The notes under the pieces: model-generated
The model's database searches: none
What the model saw: the letters and a program-made list of their open reading frames with translations, nothing else
What the model was told of the DNA's origin: nothing
Position numbers and translations under genes: made by a program
Source: Botryllus schlosseri
Taxonomy: Eukaryota > Chordata > Ascidiacea > Stolidobranchia > Styelidae
Assembly (NCBI GenBank): GCA_000444245.1
Contig: ATSW01012763.1
Coordinates: forward strand, 1 to 25,355
Reading direction: 5' to 3'
Length of the DNA stretch: 25,355 bases
Shown here: one piece after another, positions 1 through 8,738 of the stretch
Layout: each line of letters opens with the position of its first letter
Numbering within the stretch: position 1 is the first letter of the stretch

Positions 1-406
1 TTACGAATAGGAGAGAGTAAATCACCGTTTCTTTATTGTGCGCGGCTTTGAGAGAATAGATAGTGAAAGCTTGTTATGAGCGCTACCGGGGCAAGCCCCG
101 GCTAGGCATTCACAAAGCGAAAACACAGAAGAGAATTCGATTTTCGCAGAGACTTCGCTATGTATGGGCATTTGTTAGCGAAAGCACAAGAATAATGCGG
201 GTTTCGCCGTGATCTCGGTATATACTGATTGCTGTGCGTCTATAAATGGTGAAATTGTTATTGAACAGAATTTTAGGTGGGGCAATGCCCCAGTTGCCCT
301 ATAGGACGAGCCGCCACTGGTAGTTATCCTATACACTGACACTAATGTGGATACTGTACGGCGAACACTATATTATTGACCGATAGTGGTACACTTTGCT
401 TGATAG
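1..406. other. Non-coding, probably intron of the TIL gene
   Basis: No coding exon is seen here. Because the exon at 407 starts in the middle of a codon, this stretch is most likely the intron upstream of it. It holds two small GC-rich hairpins, one at 86-101 (CCGGGGC arms) and one at 279-291 (GGGGCAATGCCCC). They could be the ends of a small degraded element, but nothing else supports that. Confidence 0.5.
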
Positions 407-601
407 GTTGTCAACTACCGGCGTATCCCGTAGAGTGCACGAGCGAATGTCCCGAAAACTGCGAGAATCCGCGCCTGGGATCGATATTTGGCGATGGCTG
501 TACCAGGGATTGTAGGTCGAAATATTCGTGCGCCTGTCCCGAGGGATATATCCTGAAATCCACGAACGGAAAAGAATGCATTCGCAAAGACGAATGTCCT
601 T
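407..601 (+). CDS. TIL-domain protein, exon a (first in window)
   Basis: Encodes one trypsin-inhibitor-like cysteine-rich (TIL) domain of the kind found in secreted serine-protease inhibitors and in zonadhesin, mucin and von Willebrand-type proteins. The acceptor TTGATAG ends at 406 and the donor is GTGAGT at 602. Two bases complete a codon at the start and one base is left over at the end, so both borders are phase 1 and the 195-bp length is a multiple of three. Ten cysteines are visible: a leading Cys, then VECTSECPENC, a C-x3-C pair (CTRDC), the CAC doublet followed by PEGY, and two final Cys (KEC, DEC). The partner protease and the role are unknown. The acceptor has a poor pyrimidine tract. 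Upstream exons must lie outside the window. Confidence 0.85.
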
Positions 602-1057
602 GTGAGTTCCTAAGGATTTGATGTGTTCATCTGGTCAATTCTATTTTCAGAAACCACTCTACAAGCGAAAAGCCCCATAGCATTAATATCGTGTAGTCAT
701 TAATCAGTAGAGCAAATCATTTAGGGGTGACAAATAACTTTCTTGTAAAGCTGTTCGAATTCTGTAAGCGCTGATAAAATCGTGCCGGACGAGGCTATGA
801 GCTTTCGCGAATCAGTCGAAGGCTTTTTTCATACGAGTAAAAGGCGTATAATAAACCGACCAGATCGGTTTATTATACGCCTACTTTACTCGTATGAAAA
901 AAGCCTTCGACTGATTCGCGAAAGCTCATAGCCTCGTCCGGAAGAATCCAACGTTTTGGTAACGTTCGTACGTCATCCAGCGCGCGATGTGTCTCAATAG
1001 AAAACTGAATACCATATCGTATTGGCACTTGGAGAAACAACATCATATTATTTGCAG
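602..1057 (+). other. Intron with foldback hairpin
   Basis: This is the intron between TIL exons a and b. Its main content is the long inverted repeat at 785-941. No other coding signal is seen in it. Confidence 0.6.
785..941. repeat. Near-perfect inverted repeat, about 75-bp arms
   Basis: The arms (785-859 and 865-941) are reverse complements apart from a two-base difference near AGTAAAAGG and AGTAAAGTAGG. They are separated by a five-base spacer, so the transcript could fold into a long hairpin. Outer ends are CCGGACGAGG and CCTCGTCCGG. The arms are almost identical, so it is either a very young foldback element or a cloning/assembly fold-back artefact. No terminal direct repeat is obvious. 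Confidence 0.9.
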
Positions 1058-1237
1058 CTTCGTGTGAATATCCTCTCGTGTACGCAAGCTGCGCGTCGTT
1101 ATGCCAACCGACCTGCGACAACCCTAAGCCAGCTTCCTGCCGAAGGGCATGCAGCTCACAACTATGCGTATGCAGCCCAGGAATGGTACAGATTGATGAA
1201 GATACCCTGACCTGCGTCACTCTGGACCAGTGCCCAA
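1058..1237 (+). CDS. TIL-domain protein, exon b
   Basis: The acceptor TTTGCAG ends at 1057 and the donor GTTAGT starts at 1238. Both borders are phase 1 and the exon is 180 bp. The correct frame reads CEYPLVYASCASLCQPTC, then a C-x3-C pair (CRRAC), CVC followed by SPGMVQ, and final cysteines before TCV and QCPS, giving ten Cys in TIL spacing. Longer open frames that overlap this exon on either strand show no family signature. The exon is very close to exon f (VYVECASKCQPTC), which suggests local exon duplication. Its role is inferred to be a protease-inhibitor or structural module of the same secreted protein. Confidence 0.88.
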
Positions 1238-1577
1238 GTTAGTAATGTCGCCCGTTGCCAAATTAAATACGCCCCGACCGGAAACTCGTCGATATATGAT
1301 ATTTTCACACTCTGTTTGCGCCGTTGAATACAAACATTGTGATAAGAATTTAGCCGAGTATTGGGGTTCAGAAGTTTAACAAAGGTGATCAAAGAAGTCA
1401 TCACTGGTATTCAAGTAGAAGTTACGCCCTTGAATCCCACTTAGATCTGTATTTCGGTTTGAATAAAGCTCATTGCGGATGGTATAAATATAAAAAGCCT
1501 TACACCATATCATGTTCAGTATATTTACTGTTGAACACGAAATCACCCGCGTCAAATTTCATATTTCACGACATCAG
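1238..1577 (+). other. Intron, no recognised feature
   Basis: This is the AT-rich spacer between TIL exons b and c. No repeat, exon or RNA gene could be recognised in it. Confidence 0.5.
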
Positions 1578-1763
1578 AGTGCTCCAGCCCGAAAGTTTTC
1601 GACGACTGCCCTTCGAAATGTCAGCCCACTTGTGACAACCAAAACCCGGGTACGGGCGCCGACTGCGAGTCCGGTTGCCGAGAAGACAAATGCGTGTGCC
1701 AACCCGGGATGGTTTATCTCAACTCAAGCTCTTCCGTGTGCGTCAAGCCGTCTCGATGTCCAA
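1578..1763 (+). CDS. TIL-domain protein, exon c
   Basis: The acceptor ACATCAG ends at 1577, and the donor GTACGA starts at 1764, weaker than its neighbours. Both borders are phase 1 and the exon is 186 bp. The frame reads CSSPKVFDDCPSKCQPTC, then a longer loop (DNQNPGTGADC), a C-x3-C pair (CESGC), the doublet CVC followed by QPGMVY, and two final Cys (SVC, RC). This gives ten cysteines in TIL order. The loop before the fifth Cys is a few residues longer than in exons b and f. A different open frame over the same bases carries no such pattern. Confidence 0.87.
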
Positions 1764-2640
1764 GTACGAGGCTGATTTGTACAACTATATAATTGTAGTG
1801 CTTTAATTAGCCTAATTAAGGCGAAATGCCGGTAATTTAAGTCTAATCTCATTTGTGAAATGTTTCTATGCTCTAAATTTTAATTCGAAGCTAATTTCCG
1901 GTTCCTGAAAATGCGACAGGGGAACTGTATAGTGTGAAACGAGCCAAGCTTGGTGTATAAACATTCGCCATTCTCGTGTTTGTGAGAAGGGGCTCTCAGT
2001 TTCCAAATTTTTTTGAATTCAGTAAAGTTCTAATTTGATTTGGAAAAAATGTGTAGCTATAATTCTAATTCTAATCTAATTTGGAAAAGCTGAGAGTATT
2101 GTATCAGTTTCCCCACTCCGGTTTGAACATTGGTACACTGTAAATCCATGGATTGGAAATAGGTGTATTCATCAGATTTCCTTCATAGTGTTGGGTGTAA
2201 ATCAGATAAACGGCACTCTCAGGTATCAAATTGTGCATTCACACCCCTTCCGACGGGTGAAAATAAGTTGAACACGCCAATCCCAATGGAGATGTATCCC
2301 AGGGATTGTAGTGGGTTCTGTTTGTGTGTCGTATCGTTTTGGATTTCTTGCTGTGTTACGCGAAAAGAGAACCATAAGAATCTCCGTAGGAATTGGTGCA
2401 TTCGGTATATTACACCCACCGGAATGGGTGCGAAACAACATTTGGTACCTGAAAGTGCTGTCCACCTGAATTACAACCAACGATGTGGTGAAAATCTGAT
2501 AAATACACATATTTTCCCACGTATGAATTTACAGTGTGCCTACTCTTAGCGAGAAAATTGTATATTCACACCCGTGTGCCATATGAGATATACGGGTGTG
2601 AATATGCACCCCTGTTACACGAAACCAATTTTGTTCGCAG
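1764..2640 (+). other. Intron with small inverted-repeat elements
   Basis: Intron between TIL exons c and d. It contains a candidate 200-bp inverted-repeat element (1917-2114) and three hairpins built on ACACCC/GGGTGN (about 2232-2262, 2409-2436 and 2563-2604). Overlapping open frames on both strands between 2163 and 2550 look like chance products of this repeat-rich sequence. Confidence 0.5.
1917..2114. repeat. Candidate inverted-repeat MITE
   Basis: The outer ends are CAGGGGAACTG and, at the right end, its near reverse complement CAGTTTCCCC. A second inner pair, CTCTCAGTTTCCAAATT (from 1993) and AATTTGGAAAAGCTGAGAG (to 2096), is also inverted. No clear target-site duplication was found and the family is unknown. 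Confidence 0.4.
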
Positions 2641-2856
2641 AAACTTGCGTGTTTCCGGAAGTGAGTTCCAGCTGTCGGTCCACGTGCGAGGCTTCGTGCG
2701 AGAATGCGCTTACCATCGATAACTTGAACTGCCCGATCGAATGCGGTACGGAGCAATGCGTGTGCGCTAACGGTTACGTCCGGCGAAGTTCGTCCGACTC
2801 GACTTGCGTGGCGTTGGGTTCTTGTCCCTCGCTCGTTACTGAACCAATATCGCAGG
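2641..2856 (+). CDS. TIL-domain protein, exon d
   Basis: The acceptor TTGTTCGCAG ends at 2640 and the donor GTTAGT starts at 2857. Both borders are phase 1 and the exon is 216 bp, the longest of the set. The frame reads TCVFPEVSSSCRSTCEASC, NCPIEC, then CVC followed by ANGYVRR, and final Cys in DSTC and GSC. That makes ten cysteines. The extra length is a C-terminal tail (SLVTEPISQ) after the last Cys, probably an interdomain linker. It is the most divergent copy: the usual PTC before the first loop is EASC, and the loop contains TIDNLN. It remains within TIL consensus spacing. Confidence 0.85.
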
Positions 2857-2974
2857 GTTAGTACACTTCTTTTGATACTGTATTATAATGAGACTCTTGG
2901 ACGTACAGAATTTCGGTATGCAATTCAATATTATATTTATATTAGAATGGACCGGAAGATCTTCGGCCCATACT

Positions 2975-3464
2975 TAGGGCTGTGCAAAATCGAGTACCTG
3001 AGTGATTCGATTCTGAATCATGTAATATGCTTCGATTCGAGTATTCAAGTATCACTCATTATGACATCATAACAGAATGGAAGATGTCAAAGTTGAAATA
3101 TGTACCTTTCATGCCACCTGAAAGAATTCAACGCCTGTTATCAATCACATAAAAGATACTTTGGTATTTTTTCGACCGTGCCGATTTCATTGCACTTTGT
3201 GACAATGTTGTGGGATGGTCAGGACTTCGGAAATGTGTTATTTCTAGTAACGTTAGTAGCTTTGTGCTATATGTTTCGTTTGCTGCGATACAGCCTAGTA
3301 AGGTTTCGAGACTTGCACAGTGGATAATACTACCGAAACTATAATTCTCGTCGATAAATAAATTTCAGTACTCGAAAAAATCGTCTTTTACTACTCGACT
3401 CGAATCATTAAAATTATTTCTCGATTCAGATTCGAATACTCGAATCATTATGCCCAGCCCTACT
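2975..3464. mobile_element. Non-autonomous hAT element (TAGGGCTG family)
   Basis: It begins TAGGGCTG and ends CAGCCCTA as terminal inverted repeats. It is flanked by an 8-bp target duplication with one mismatch, CCCATACT (2967-2974) and CTCATACT (3465-3472). The 8-bp size is the hAT signature. Subterminal CGAGTA/TACTCG motifs are repeated inside. It has no transposase, so it must have been moved in trans. A related copy without the intact ends lies at 7853-8180. Confidence 0.8.
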
Positions 3465-3479
3465 CATACTCGCCAGAGC

Positions 3480-3680
3480 TAGCCGTCAGCAACTATAGCA
3501 AAGAATTGAAAAAACTTTGAACATTGAATATTCATGCAGATGACGTCATATTTGGTGATACGATTGTTTATATGCAATTCAATTTTCAAATCTCTACTAT
3601 AGTGACTGATAATTACCCCTGACGAGGGTTTCGGGTTCATTTCAATATGAATATATTATGCAAATGTATTATAACATACT
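3480..3680 (+). mobile_element. Penelope-like element 3' tail fragment
   Basis: The segment has the same order of motifs as the tail of the Penelope-like element at 7448-7672: GATGACGTCATA, then GATACGATTGTT, then CCTGACGAGGG, then an ATGAATAT stretch and GCAAATGT. It carries no coding part, so it is a 5'-truncated copy. The hammerhead-like core (CTGACGA at 3619-3625) lacks the matching GAAA arm seen in the other copy. Confidence 0.5.
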
Positions 3681-3785
3681 TGAGCACATCAAAACGTTTC
3701 AAATTCCTCAACGGGTGGCGATAGAGGTCCACTCTCCTCATAAATTCCGAAGTGACGATCTCGAAATTTAACATCCGTTCTACAG

Positions 3786-3968
3786 GTCCGTGCAAGGCGC
3801 CGAAGGTATACGCCGAATGTGCCAGCAAATGCCCGCCGACTTGCGCCATCCCGAACCCTCTCGCCTGTACCAGGGGATGCGACTGGAGTGTTGAATGCGT
3901 TTGCCCTGACGGCTACGTGCAGAGGGATGACAAAAATAAAACCTGCATTTTGCCAGAGAATTGTCCGA
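3786..3968 (+). CDS. TIL-domain protein, exon e
   Basis: The acceptor TTCTACAG ends at 3785 and the donor GTATAT starts at 3969. Both borders are phase 1 and the exon is 183 bp. The frame reads CKAPKVYAECASKCPPTC, then AC, a C-x3-C pair (CTRGC), DWSVECVCPDGYVQR, TC and NCPS, with ten cysteines in TIL spacing. It shares the ECASKCPPTC block with exon g, which points to descent from a common duplicated exon. The residues after the fourth Cys, where the reactive loop of TIL inhibitors lies, differ in every copy. That would fit several inhibitory specificities, but this is an inference. Confidence 0.88.
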
Positions 3969-4195
3969 GTATATACGTTACTGTTTTTGAAAATTGAAAA
4001 CACACATCGTTGATGTACTATCAGAAGTTGTCAAAATAGTCGGAGTTGCTACTCCCGGACATGTCCAGAATTTCAATGTTCAGATATGCTTAAATGTCCG
4101 GAACTTTGAAGGCTTGAAGGCAAAACGTACTTATGATTCCACCAGAAGAGTAGATGCACGTTATTTCTGACCACCTCTTTGTATTACATCTTCAG
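3969..4195 (+). other. Short intron, no recognised feature
   Basis: This is the intron between TIL exons e and f. It repeats the short motif TGTCCGGAACTT / GACATGTCCAGAA loosely. No other structure is seen. Confidence 0.5.
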
Positions 4196-4375
4196 AGTGC
4201 GAATGGCCCAAGGTGTACGTTGAATGCGCTTCAAAATGCCAACCGACATGCGATCAGCCTACCCCGACGCTTTGTATCGAGGGTTGTGATCCGCAATCGA
4301 ACTGCGTGTGTCCGCCCGGAATGGTTAAACCCACTGCAGACGACGACACTTGTATTCTTGCGTCGAAATGTCCAG
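4196..4375 (+). CDS. TIL-domain protein, exon f
   Basis: The acceptor ATCTTCAG ends at 4195 and a strong donor, GTAAGC, starts at 4376. Both borders are phase 1 and the exon is 180 bp. The frame reads CEWPKVYVECASKCQPTC, LC, a C-x3-C pair (CIEGC), SNCVCPPGMVKPT, DTC and KCPG, giving ten cysteines. It is the closest relative of exon b (180 bp as well). Reading through the donor gives a longer open frame without cysteines, so the exon border is well supported. Confidence 0.9.
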
Positions 4376-4806
4376 GTAAGCATTATCTGCATTTTGCGCA
4401 GTTCAAAAATAACTTTTTTTCGAATTTCACTGGCTATTTAATTCAATTGCATTCCAAATTTGGTTCAATTCCAACCTGTAGCAGTATTTCTACAAGAGAA
4501 GAATATTTTGGATTTATTATATAGAAAATAATTAAAAACTTGTCAAGTTTTCCTGTCTATCTCATGAAATTTTTAGGTTGTCTATAGAGAAACGATTCAC
4601 ACCAAATTTGGCTTAATTCCAACCAGTCTTAGCGAAGCTATTGCAATAGAAAAATTTCGGATTGAATGAAATAGTATTTACGGTGGGCATAGTTCAGGCG
4701 ACGAGAAACATGATGAGAGCAATGTTGATTTGATTGATCTGTCATCTGTGCCGCGAAATACTCCCGTGGTGGCCTAGGTAGAGGAAAGATCAATGCGGAA
4801 AATAGC

Positions 4807-5955
4807 AGTAGCGGTCAAAGTAGCCAGCTTTGCTACTCAAATATAGAAGCTTTAGTAAAGCTATAATCTTTTACTCAACTACAAGTAGAAATAACGACAT
4901 GTCAAAACCGTACAAGACCGTCAAGATAGCCGAATTGTGGAGCGTCCGGCTTTTTGATGGGTGAGTCTTGGTTTCATCTCCGGTCTGACTGAAGATCTGA
5001 TTAGTAGCACTGGTATCCATGTCCTTCCCGCTTGGCGCTCAGGTTACCGGGATAGCATGAAAGGGTGATGCAAAATTTAGAAAGCCTTGAAAGGCTAAAG
5101 CTATATCTTCACCTTTCTTGTCCAGCGGCATATGCAAATCATGCACTCGTGCTATGTTCCTATGCATCAGCACAGATCGGTGAGTCGGTGTATTAGGACA
5201 AAAATACACCACGTCATAAGGTCCAATACATCAAGTGGAAATACACAATAAAAGGCCTAAAAAGTACTCTAGTAACCAGTTTTGAAGAGTAGATTTGGCA
5301 GTTAATAGGAAGTTGGCTACGCTCGAAATTTTAAGATATTATTGTTGTTTGATGTATATTCATGGTGTTTGTCGACTACAAAGGTCATTTTCAGTAGACC
5401 TACATTCCTTATTTTGATTCCGCTTCTGCCGAATTGTAGCACGGCCCACTTCTAGGCCTCTTTAAGACACCGCCTACGCGGATTTGGTTCGCGAAGAGGA
5501 GCCTATATAAACCTCCAACACGTGGGTAGGAATTCTGAAGTCGACCTCGGTCGGACACGAACCCTCTATACCCATTGATGCTGCAGCTGTGGATTATACC
5601 ACTACGCCATATCGCCACCCCAAATTCTAAGATGCATCTTCGCGAATAATGCAAAATTACTAATGACACTATACGATAAGGTAAAATCTTCAAAAAGCAT
5701 ATTAGTTGTCGTGCTACAGGGGCTATTTCACGTGGTTTCAATGACAATCATACTCGTCAAAGTCGATCCCTCACTTAAAAACTATACCTTCTAGTTATCA
5801 CAATCTAAATTTTGAAAAGTAAGTTGTTTTGCCTAGAAACCCTTCAAGGAGAAGCGGAATTAGTCTAAAATCATAACAACTTGAGTAAGTCGCGCGAGTA
5901 TAGGCGAAGCCAATACGTGAGTACTCCGGCAAAGTAGACGTAGCCTATCATTCGA
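4807..5955. mobile_element. hAT-like element, AGTAGAAG family (degraded)
   Basis: The left end, CAGTAGCGGTCAAAGTAG, resembles the CAGAGGTGGTCAAAGTAG end of the copy at 20278. Inner sequence near 5660-5760 (GGGGCTATTTCACG) matches the copy at 23812-24342, and sequence near 5860-5940 (GTCTAAAAT, then CTTGAGTAAG, then GCGCGAGTA) matches the copy near 25040. The exact ends are uncertain and no target duplication was found. Confidence 0.45.
5400..5622 (-). mobile_element. tRNA-derived SINE
   Basis: On the minus strand the head reads GGCGATATGGCGTAGTGG, with a pol III A box (TGGCGTAGTGG), and about 40 bases later a B box (GGTTCGTGTCC, near 5550-5562). That is the order and spacing of a tRNA gene promoter. 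The tRNA-like part covers about 5545-5620, and the body runs on to about 5400. The acceptor stem and cloverleaf are not intact enough for a working tRNA. It sits inside the hAT-like element, so it inserted later. Confidence 0.6.
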
Positions 5956-6097
5956 GCAATCAAAGATTATCAGAGAGAATGCCGCCATATAGGTCCACAG
6001 CTAATCATTCCGATCTGGTTTCTGTACATTGCAATGCAAATTGACACTGGTTCAGCGCAAACCCATAATATTTGGCTTTCATCTGTTTTGATATCAG

Positions 6098-6289
6098 GAT
6101 CATGTGATTTCCCGAAGATGGCGACGCAATGCGCTTCCAAATGCCCGCCCACCTGCGACGACCCGGCGCCTACCTGCGGGGGAGGTTGCGACGAAGACGT
6201 AAAATGCGAATGCCAAAAAGGCCTGCTGCAAATCAGCGCAACCGACAGTACATGCGTTATACCGCAACAGTGCCCGAAATATTCCGGCG
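6098..6289 (+). CDS. TIL-domain protein, exon g
   Basis: The acceptor GATATCAG ends at 6097 and the strong donor GTAAGT starts at 6290. Both borders are phase 1 and the exon is 192 bp. The frame reads CDFPKMATQCASKCPPTC, then TC, a C-x3-C pair (CGGGC), DVKCECQKGLLQI, STC and QCPKYSGG, with ten cysteines. The usual VYxEC before the second Cys is changed to MATQC, and the loop before the fifth Cys is glycine-rich (CGGGC). A short tail follows the last Cys. The next supported exon of the gene is 9.1 kb downstream. Confidence 0.88.
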
Positions 6290-6676
6290 GTAAGTGCGTT
6301 TGCTTAAAATAGCAAAAATATAGGACATTTGGGCGTCATCGGAGAACACTTTACTTTTATTGAGAAATGAGGACAAATCCTCCTAAAAGAAAACATATGG
6401 TACCCCTAGTCGAAGAACTTATCGCGTGGCTCTTTTCAATAGTTTCGGCTGGATAAGAGAATGAAACAGCTGAATTCAAAACCAAATAGAGAATTATGAC
6501 GCATTTGTGTCAGGTTTATCAATCAATCAATGGCATCGATAGAAACGGAACTGTACTAACAATACAGCGTACAGCATCGTTCAGCGTGAAACAGTAGTGC
6601 GCGCGTAGACGTGAAAGATACATAGACAGTTAGGAAATCTAGTATTGCTGAAGAAGAAGAAAACAGAATAAAAAAA

Positions 6677-7447
6677 AGCTCTTTCAGCCCAAAAAGTCGT
6701 AAAATCAATTTAATCGGCACCTTGGTTCACCGGGCGTTGATGATTTGTTCCGAGGTCAAATTGAATAATGAACTTGACTACATCCGTAAAATTTTCATTG
6801 ACAACGGATACCCAGAGTATGTTATTAAGCGGACAATAAGTAAAAAGTTAAGTCATTGGAATGATACCAAACCAGAAGAAACCCCCGAAGTAATTTCTCG
6901 TGAAAATAGGGATGTGTACATTCATCTTCCTTGGATTGGCCCGGTTTCTTATCGATTTGAGAAACAGATAACTTCAGCAGTCTACCGCTGTTATCCAGCG
7001 GTGAAAACCAATGTTGTTTTTACCACGATACCAATGTTTCCTGCAACCAGAAAGGACGTTCTCCCGGCTATAAAACAAAGCAACGTAATTTATGAATTCA
7101 AGTGCCACTGTGATTGTCGGTACGTAGGGAGAACTTCCAAACGGTTGCAGGACCGTATCAAAGAACACATTCCACCGTCTGTCAAATCTTATATCTCAAA
7201 TTCTCAGCTTAACAATCCGCTTGTTCTTGAACGTAACCAGGCCATGGGTCAAAAATCTTCTATAGGCAAACATTTACTAGAAAATCAAACGTGTGCTGCT
7301 AACTATCACGAGGACATGTTCTCTATATTGGCTAAGGGTCGCAATTTATTTCATTTGTCTGTTCTTGAGTCCACCATCATTACTATGAGCAAACCTAGTC
7401 TATGCCAACAGAAAGAATTTGTGTATCATTTGAAAATCGCGCATTAA
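6677..7447 (+). CDS. PLE GIY-YIG endonuclease (partial ORF)
   Basis: The frame is open across 6677-7447, about 256 residues, against roughly 600-800 or more for a full PLE protein. Motifs in order: LVHRALMICSE, a conserved connector after the reverse transcriptase; LPWIGP; then the nuclease core NVIYEFKCHCDCRYVGRT. The core has the Tyr, the PLE-specific Cys pair and the catalytic Arg of the GIY-YIG fold. EHIP follows, then the distal Glu-containing block VLESTIITMSKPSLCQQ, where the metal-binding Glu is expected. The role of the family enzyme is to nick target DNA to prime reverse transcription. This copy lacks the polymerase, so it cannot move on its own. The frame is part of the mobile element and not a host exon. 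Confidence 0.8.
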   Translation, partial: SSFSPKSRKINLIGTLVHRALMICSEVKLNNELDYIRKIFIDNGYPEYVIKRTISKKLSHWNDTKPEETPEVISRENRDVYIHLPWIGPVSYRFEKQITSAVYRCYPAVKTNVVFTTIPMFPATRKDVLPAIKQSNVIYEFKCHCDCRYVGRTSKRLQDRIKEHIPPSVKSYISNSQLNNPLVLERNQAMGQKSSIGKHLLENQTCAANYHEDMFSILAKGRNLFHLSVLESTIITMSKPSLCQQKEFVYHLKIAH

Positions 7448-7589
7448 CTTGTTTTGCTTCGCTATCTCCATGCCAACGCTGCAGTTCTCTCGTTTTCCCA
7501 ACTTTGTATATTATCTCTGTGACGTCATAATTAGCGATACATATTGTTGCTGAACATAGTTATTCGAATTCTCGTATTATTGCTGACGA

Positions 7590-7626
7590 TATTCCCCCTG
7601 ACGAGGGTCAGCCGAAAAGCTTCGGG
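7590..7626 (+). ncRNA. Hammerhead-ribozyme-like motif in PLE tail
   Basis: CTGACGA at 7598-7604 matches the CUGANGA core of a hammerhead ribozyme. A short G/C-flanked loop and then GAAA at 7614-7617 match the second conserved block. Hammerhead motifs are known in Penelope-like elements. Stem II would be only about two base pairs here and the cleavage site is not clear, so activity is doubtful. Confidence 0.35.
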
Positions 7627-7852
7627 AATAAAATGAATATTTTATTCAAATGTGTAATAAAAAAAAGGACAGACAATAACTTCACAAGTCAGTTGGTGTG
7701 AAAGATTGAGACTATACAATAATAATTCCTTCTGACGACAGAGAAGCACGTGTTGTTCAGTTTGATTAATGTGCACAGTGTGATTGTGGATTATAACTCT
7801 GATTAGTGAAATCTAGATATACCTTTGAATAGTATAATAACTACTAGGGTTG

Positions 7853-8180
7853 GCCAATATCACTCATTATTACGTCATAACTATATGAAAGAAGTATATA
7901 AAGTTCAGATACATACCTTTTATGCGACCACAAAAATAGAATGTCGGTTCTATATCACATGAAAGATAATTTGATAGTATACTTTGTTGGCCATATCTAT
8001 TTCATTGCACTTTGCGACAACGCTGTGTGTCGATCACGAGTTTACTTACATATTTGCTATTTCCAGTAACGTGCGTAGTTTTGTAATACATGTTTCGTAT
8101 GCTGTGATACGACCGATCGAGTTCTCAGGGATACCACTGTGGAAAGTATTATCGAAACTATAATTATCGTTGATGAAGTA
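7853..8180. mobile_element. Degraded relative of the 2975-3464 hAT element
   Basis: From TATCACTCATTA onward it runs parallel to the interior of the element at 2975-3464. Shared words include TTCATTGCACTTTG, TTTCCAGTAACGT (TTTCTAGTAACGT in the other copy), ATGTTTCGT and CGAAACTATAATT. The left end is TAGGGTTGGCC; the right end is lost and no target duplication is visible. Confidence 0.65.
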
Positions 8181-8255
8181 ACTCTTAGTGGCTCAAATGT
8201 TGACCAATGGATGAATCGTACGCCGTTACTTGGTTGTGCGATGTAACCTTTAACC

Positions 8256-8738
8256 CAGTGGTTCCCAACCTGTGGTACGCGTACCACTAGTAGTGGTACG
8301 CGAAGGTCTTTCAGGTGGTACGCCAGTAGATTCCGTTTTTTTTCGACCGAGGGAGTTATTAGTTTAGTCAGGTTTTTTTTCAACATCGTATAGGAATTTC
8401 GTCGATAATATTAGTAGTTTCAGATATTACTGTCAATTATTTATCCATTCTCAAACTGCGTGATCAGATTAAAAGGCGTAGCTGATGGAGGGAGTGTCTT
8501 CGAAAAACCCAGGGACAAAATTAGTGATGATACACTTTGTTGCATGATGTTATATTTATTGACCTCCCATTATAGGATTGCCGGTATAGTAAAAATTTAT
8601 TGGAATCGCCCTAACGTACCAGAAATACCGGCGATTCTAACTTGATATTTCTTTATGGCGTAACTCATGCAGGTGGTACGCGAGCACTGCATAAAACCTC
8701 GAAATGGTACGTGGGTGAAAAACGGTTGGGAACCGCTG
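8256..8738. mobile_element. Non-autonomous hAT element (CAGTGGTTCCC family)
   Basis: The left end CAGTGGTTCCCAACC and the right end GGTTGGGAACCGCTG are inverted with one mismatch. CAGTGGTTCCCAACC is a typical hAT terminus. The flanking 8-mers CTTTAACC (8248-8255) and CTATGACC (8739-8746) agree at six of eight positions, as expected for an aged target duplication. GTGGTACGCG is repeated near both ends. No transposase is seen; the open frame inside it at 8460-8645 has no motif. Confidence 0.78.

Larger units (their letters stand above)
2857..3785 (+). other. Intron with an hAT element and a PLE tail
   Basis: Intron between TIL exons d and e. It holds the complete short hAT element at 2975-3464 and a Penelope-type 3' tail at about 3480-3680. 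Confidence 0.6.
4376..6097 (+). other. Intron carrying hAT-like element and SINE
   Basis: Intron between TIL exons f and g. Its 5' part (about 4445-4660) has two diverged copies of a unit containing CCAAATTTGG and AATTCCAACC. From about 4807 it is occupied by an element of the AGTAGAAG hAT-like family with a SINE inside. Confidence 0.5.
6677..7672 (+). mobile_element. 5'-truncated Penelope-like retroelement
   Basis: This is a retroelement of the Penelope-like (PLE) class, whose single protein joins a reverse transcriptase to a GIY-YIG endonuclease. Only the end of the reverse-transcriptase/linker part, the endonuclease and the 3' tail remain. The coding part is uninterrupted from SSFSPKSRK at 6677 to the stop at 7447. 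The tail (7448-7672) contains TGACGTCA (7520), a hammerhead-like core (7598-7617) and an A-rich end. 5' truncation is typical of target-primed retrotransposition. It is inserted in sense orientation in the TIL gene intron. No target duplication was identified. Confidence 0.8.

Noticed and set aside
2163-2756. Overlapping frames of up to 128 residues on both strands upstream of TIL exon d
   Set aside because: No domain, no splice-consistent borders, and they cover intronic hairpins.
5545-5620. Possible tRNA gene on the minus strand
   Set aside because: A and B boxes are present, but the acceptor stem does not pair and the sequence continues into a repeat body; a SINE explains it better.
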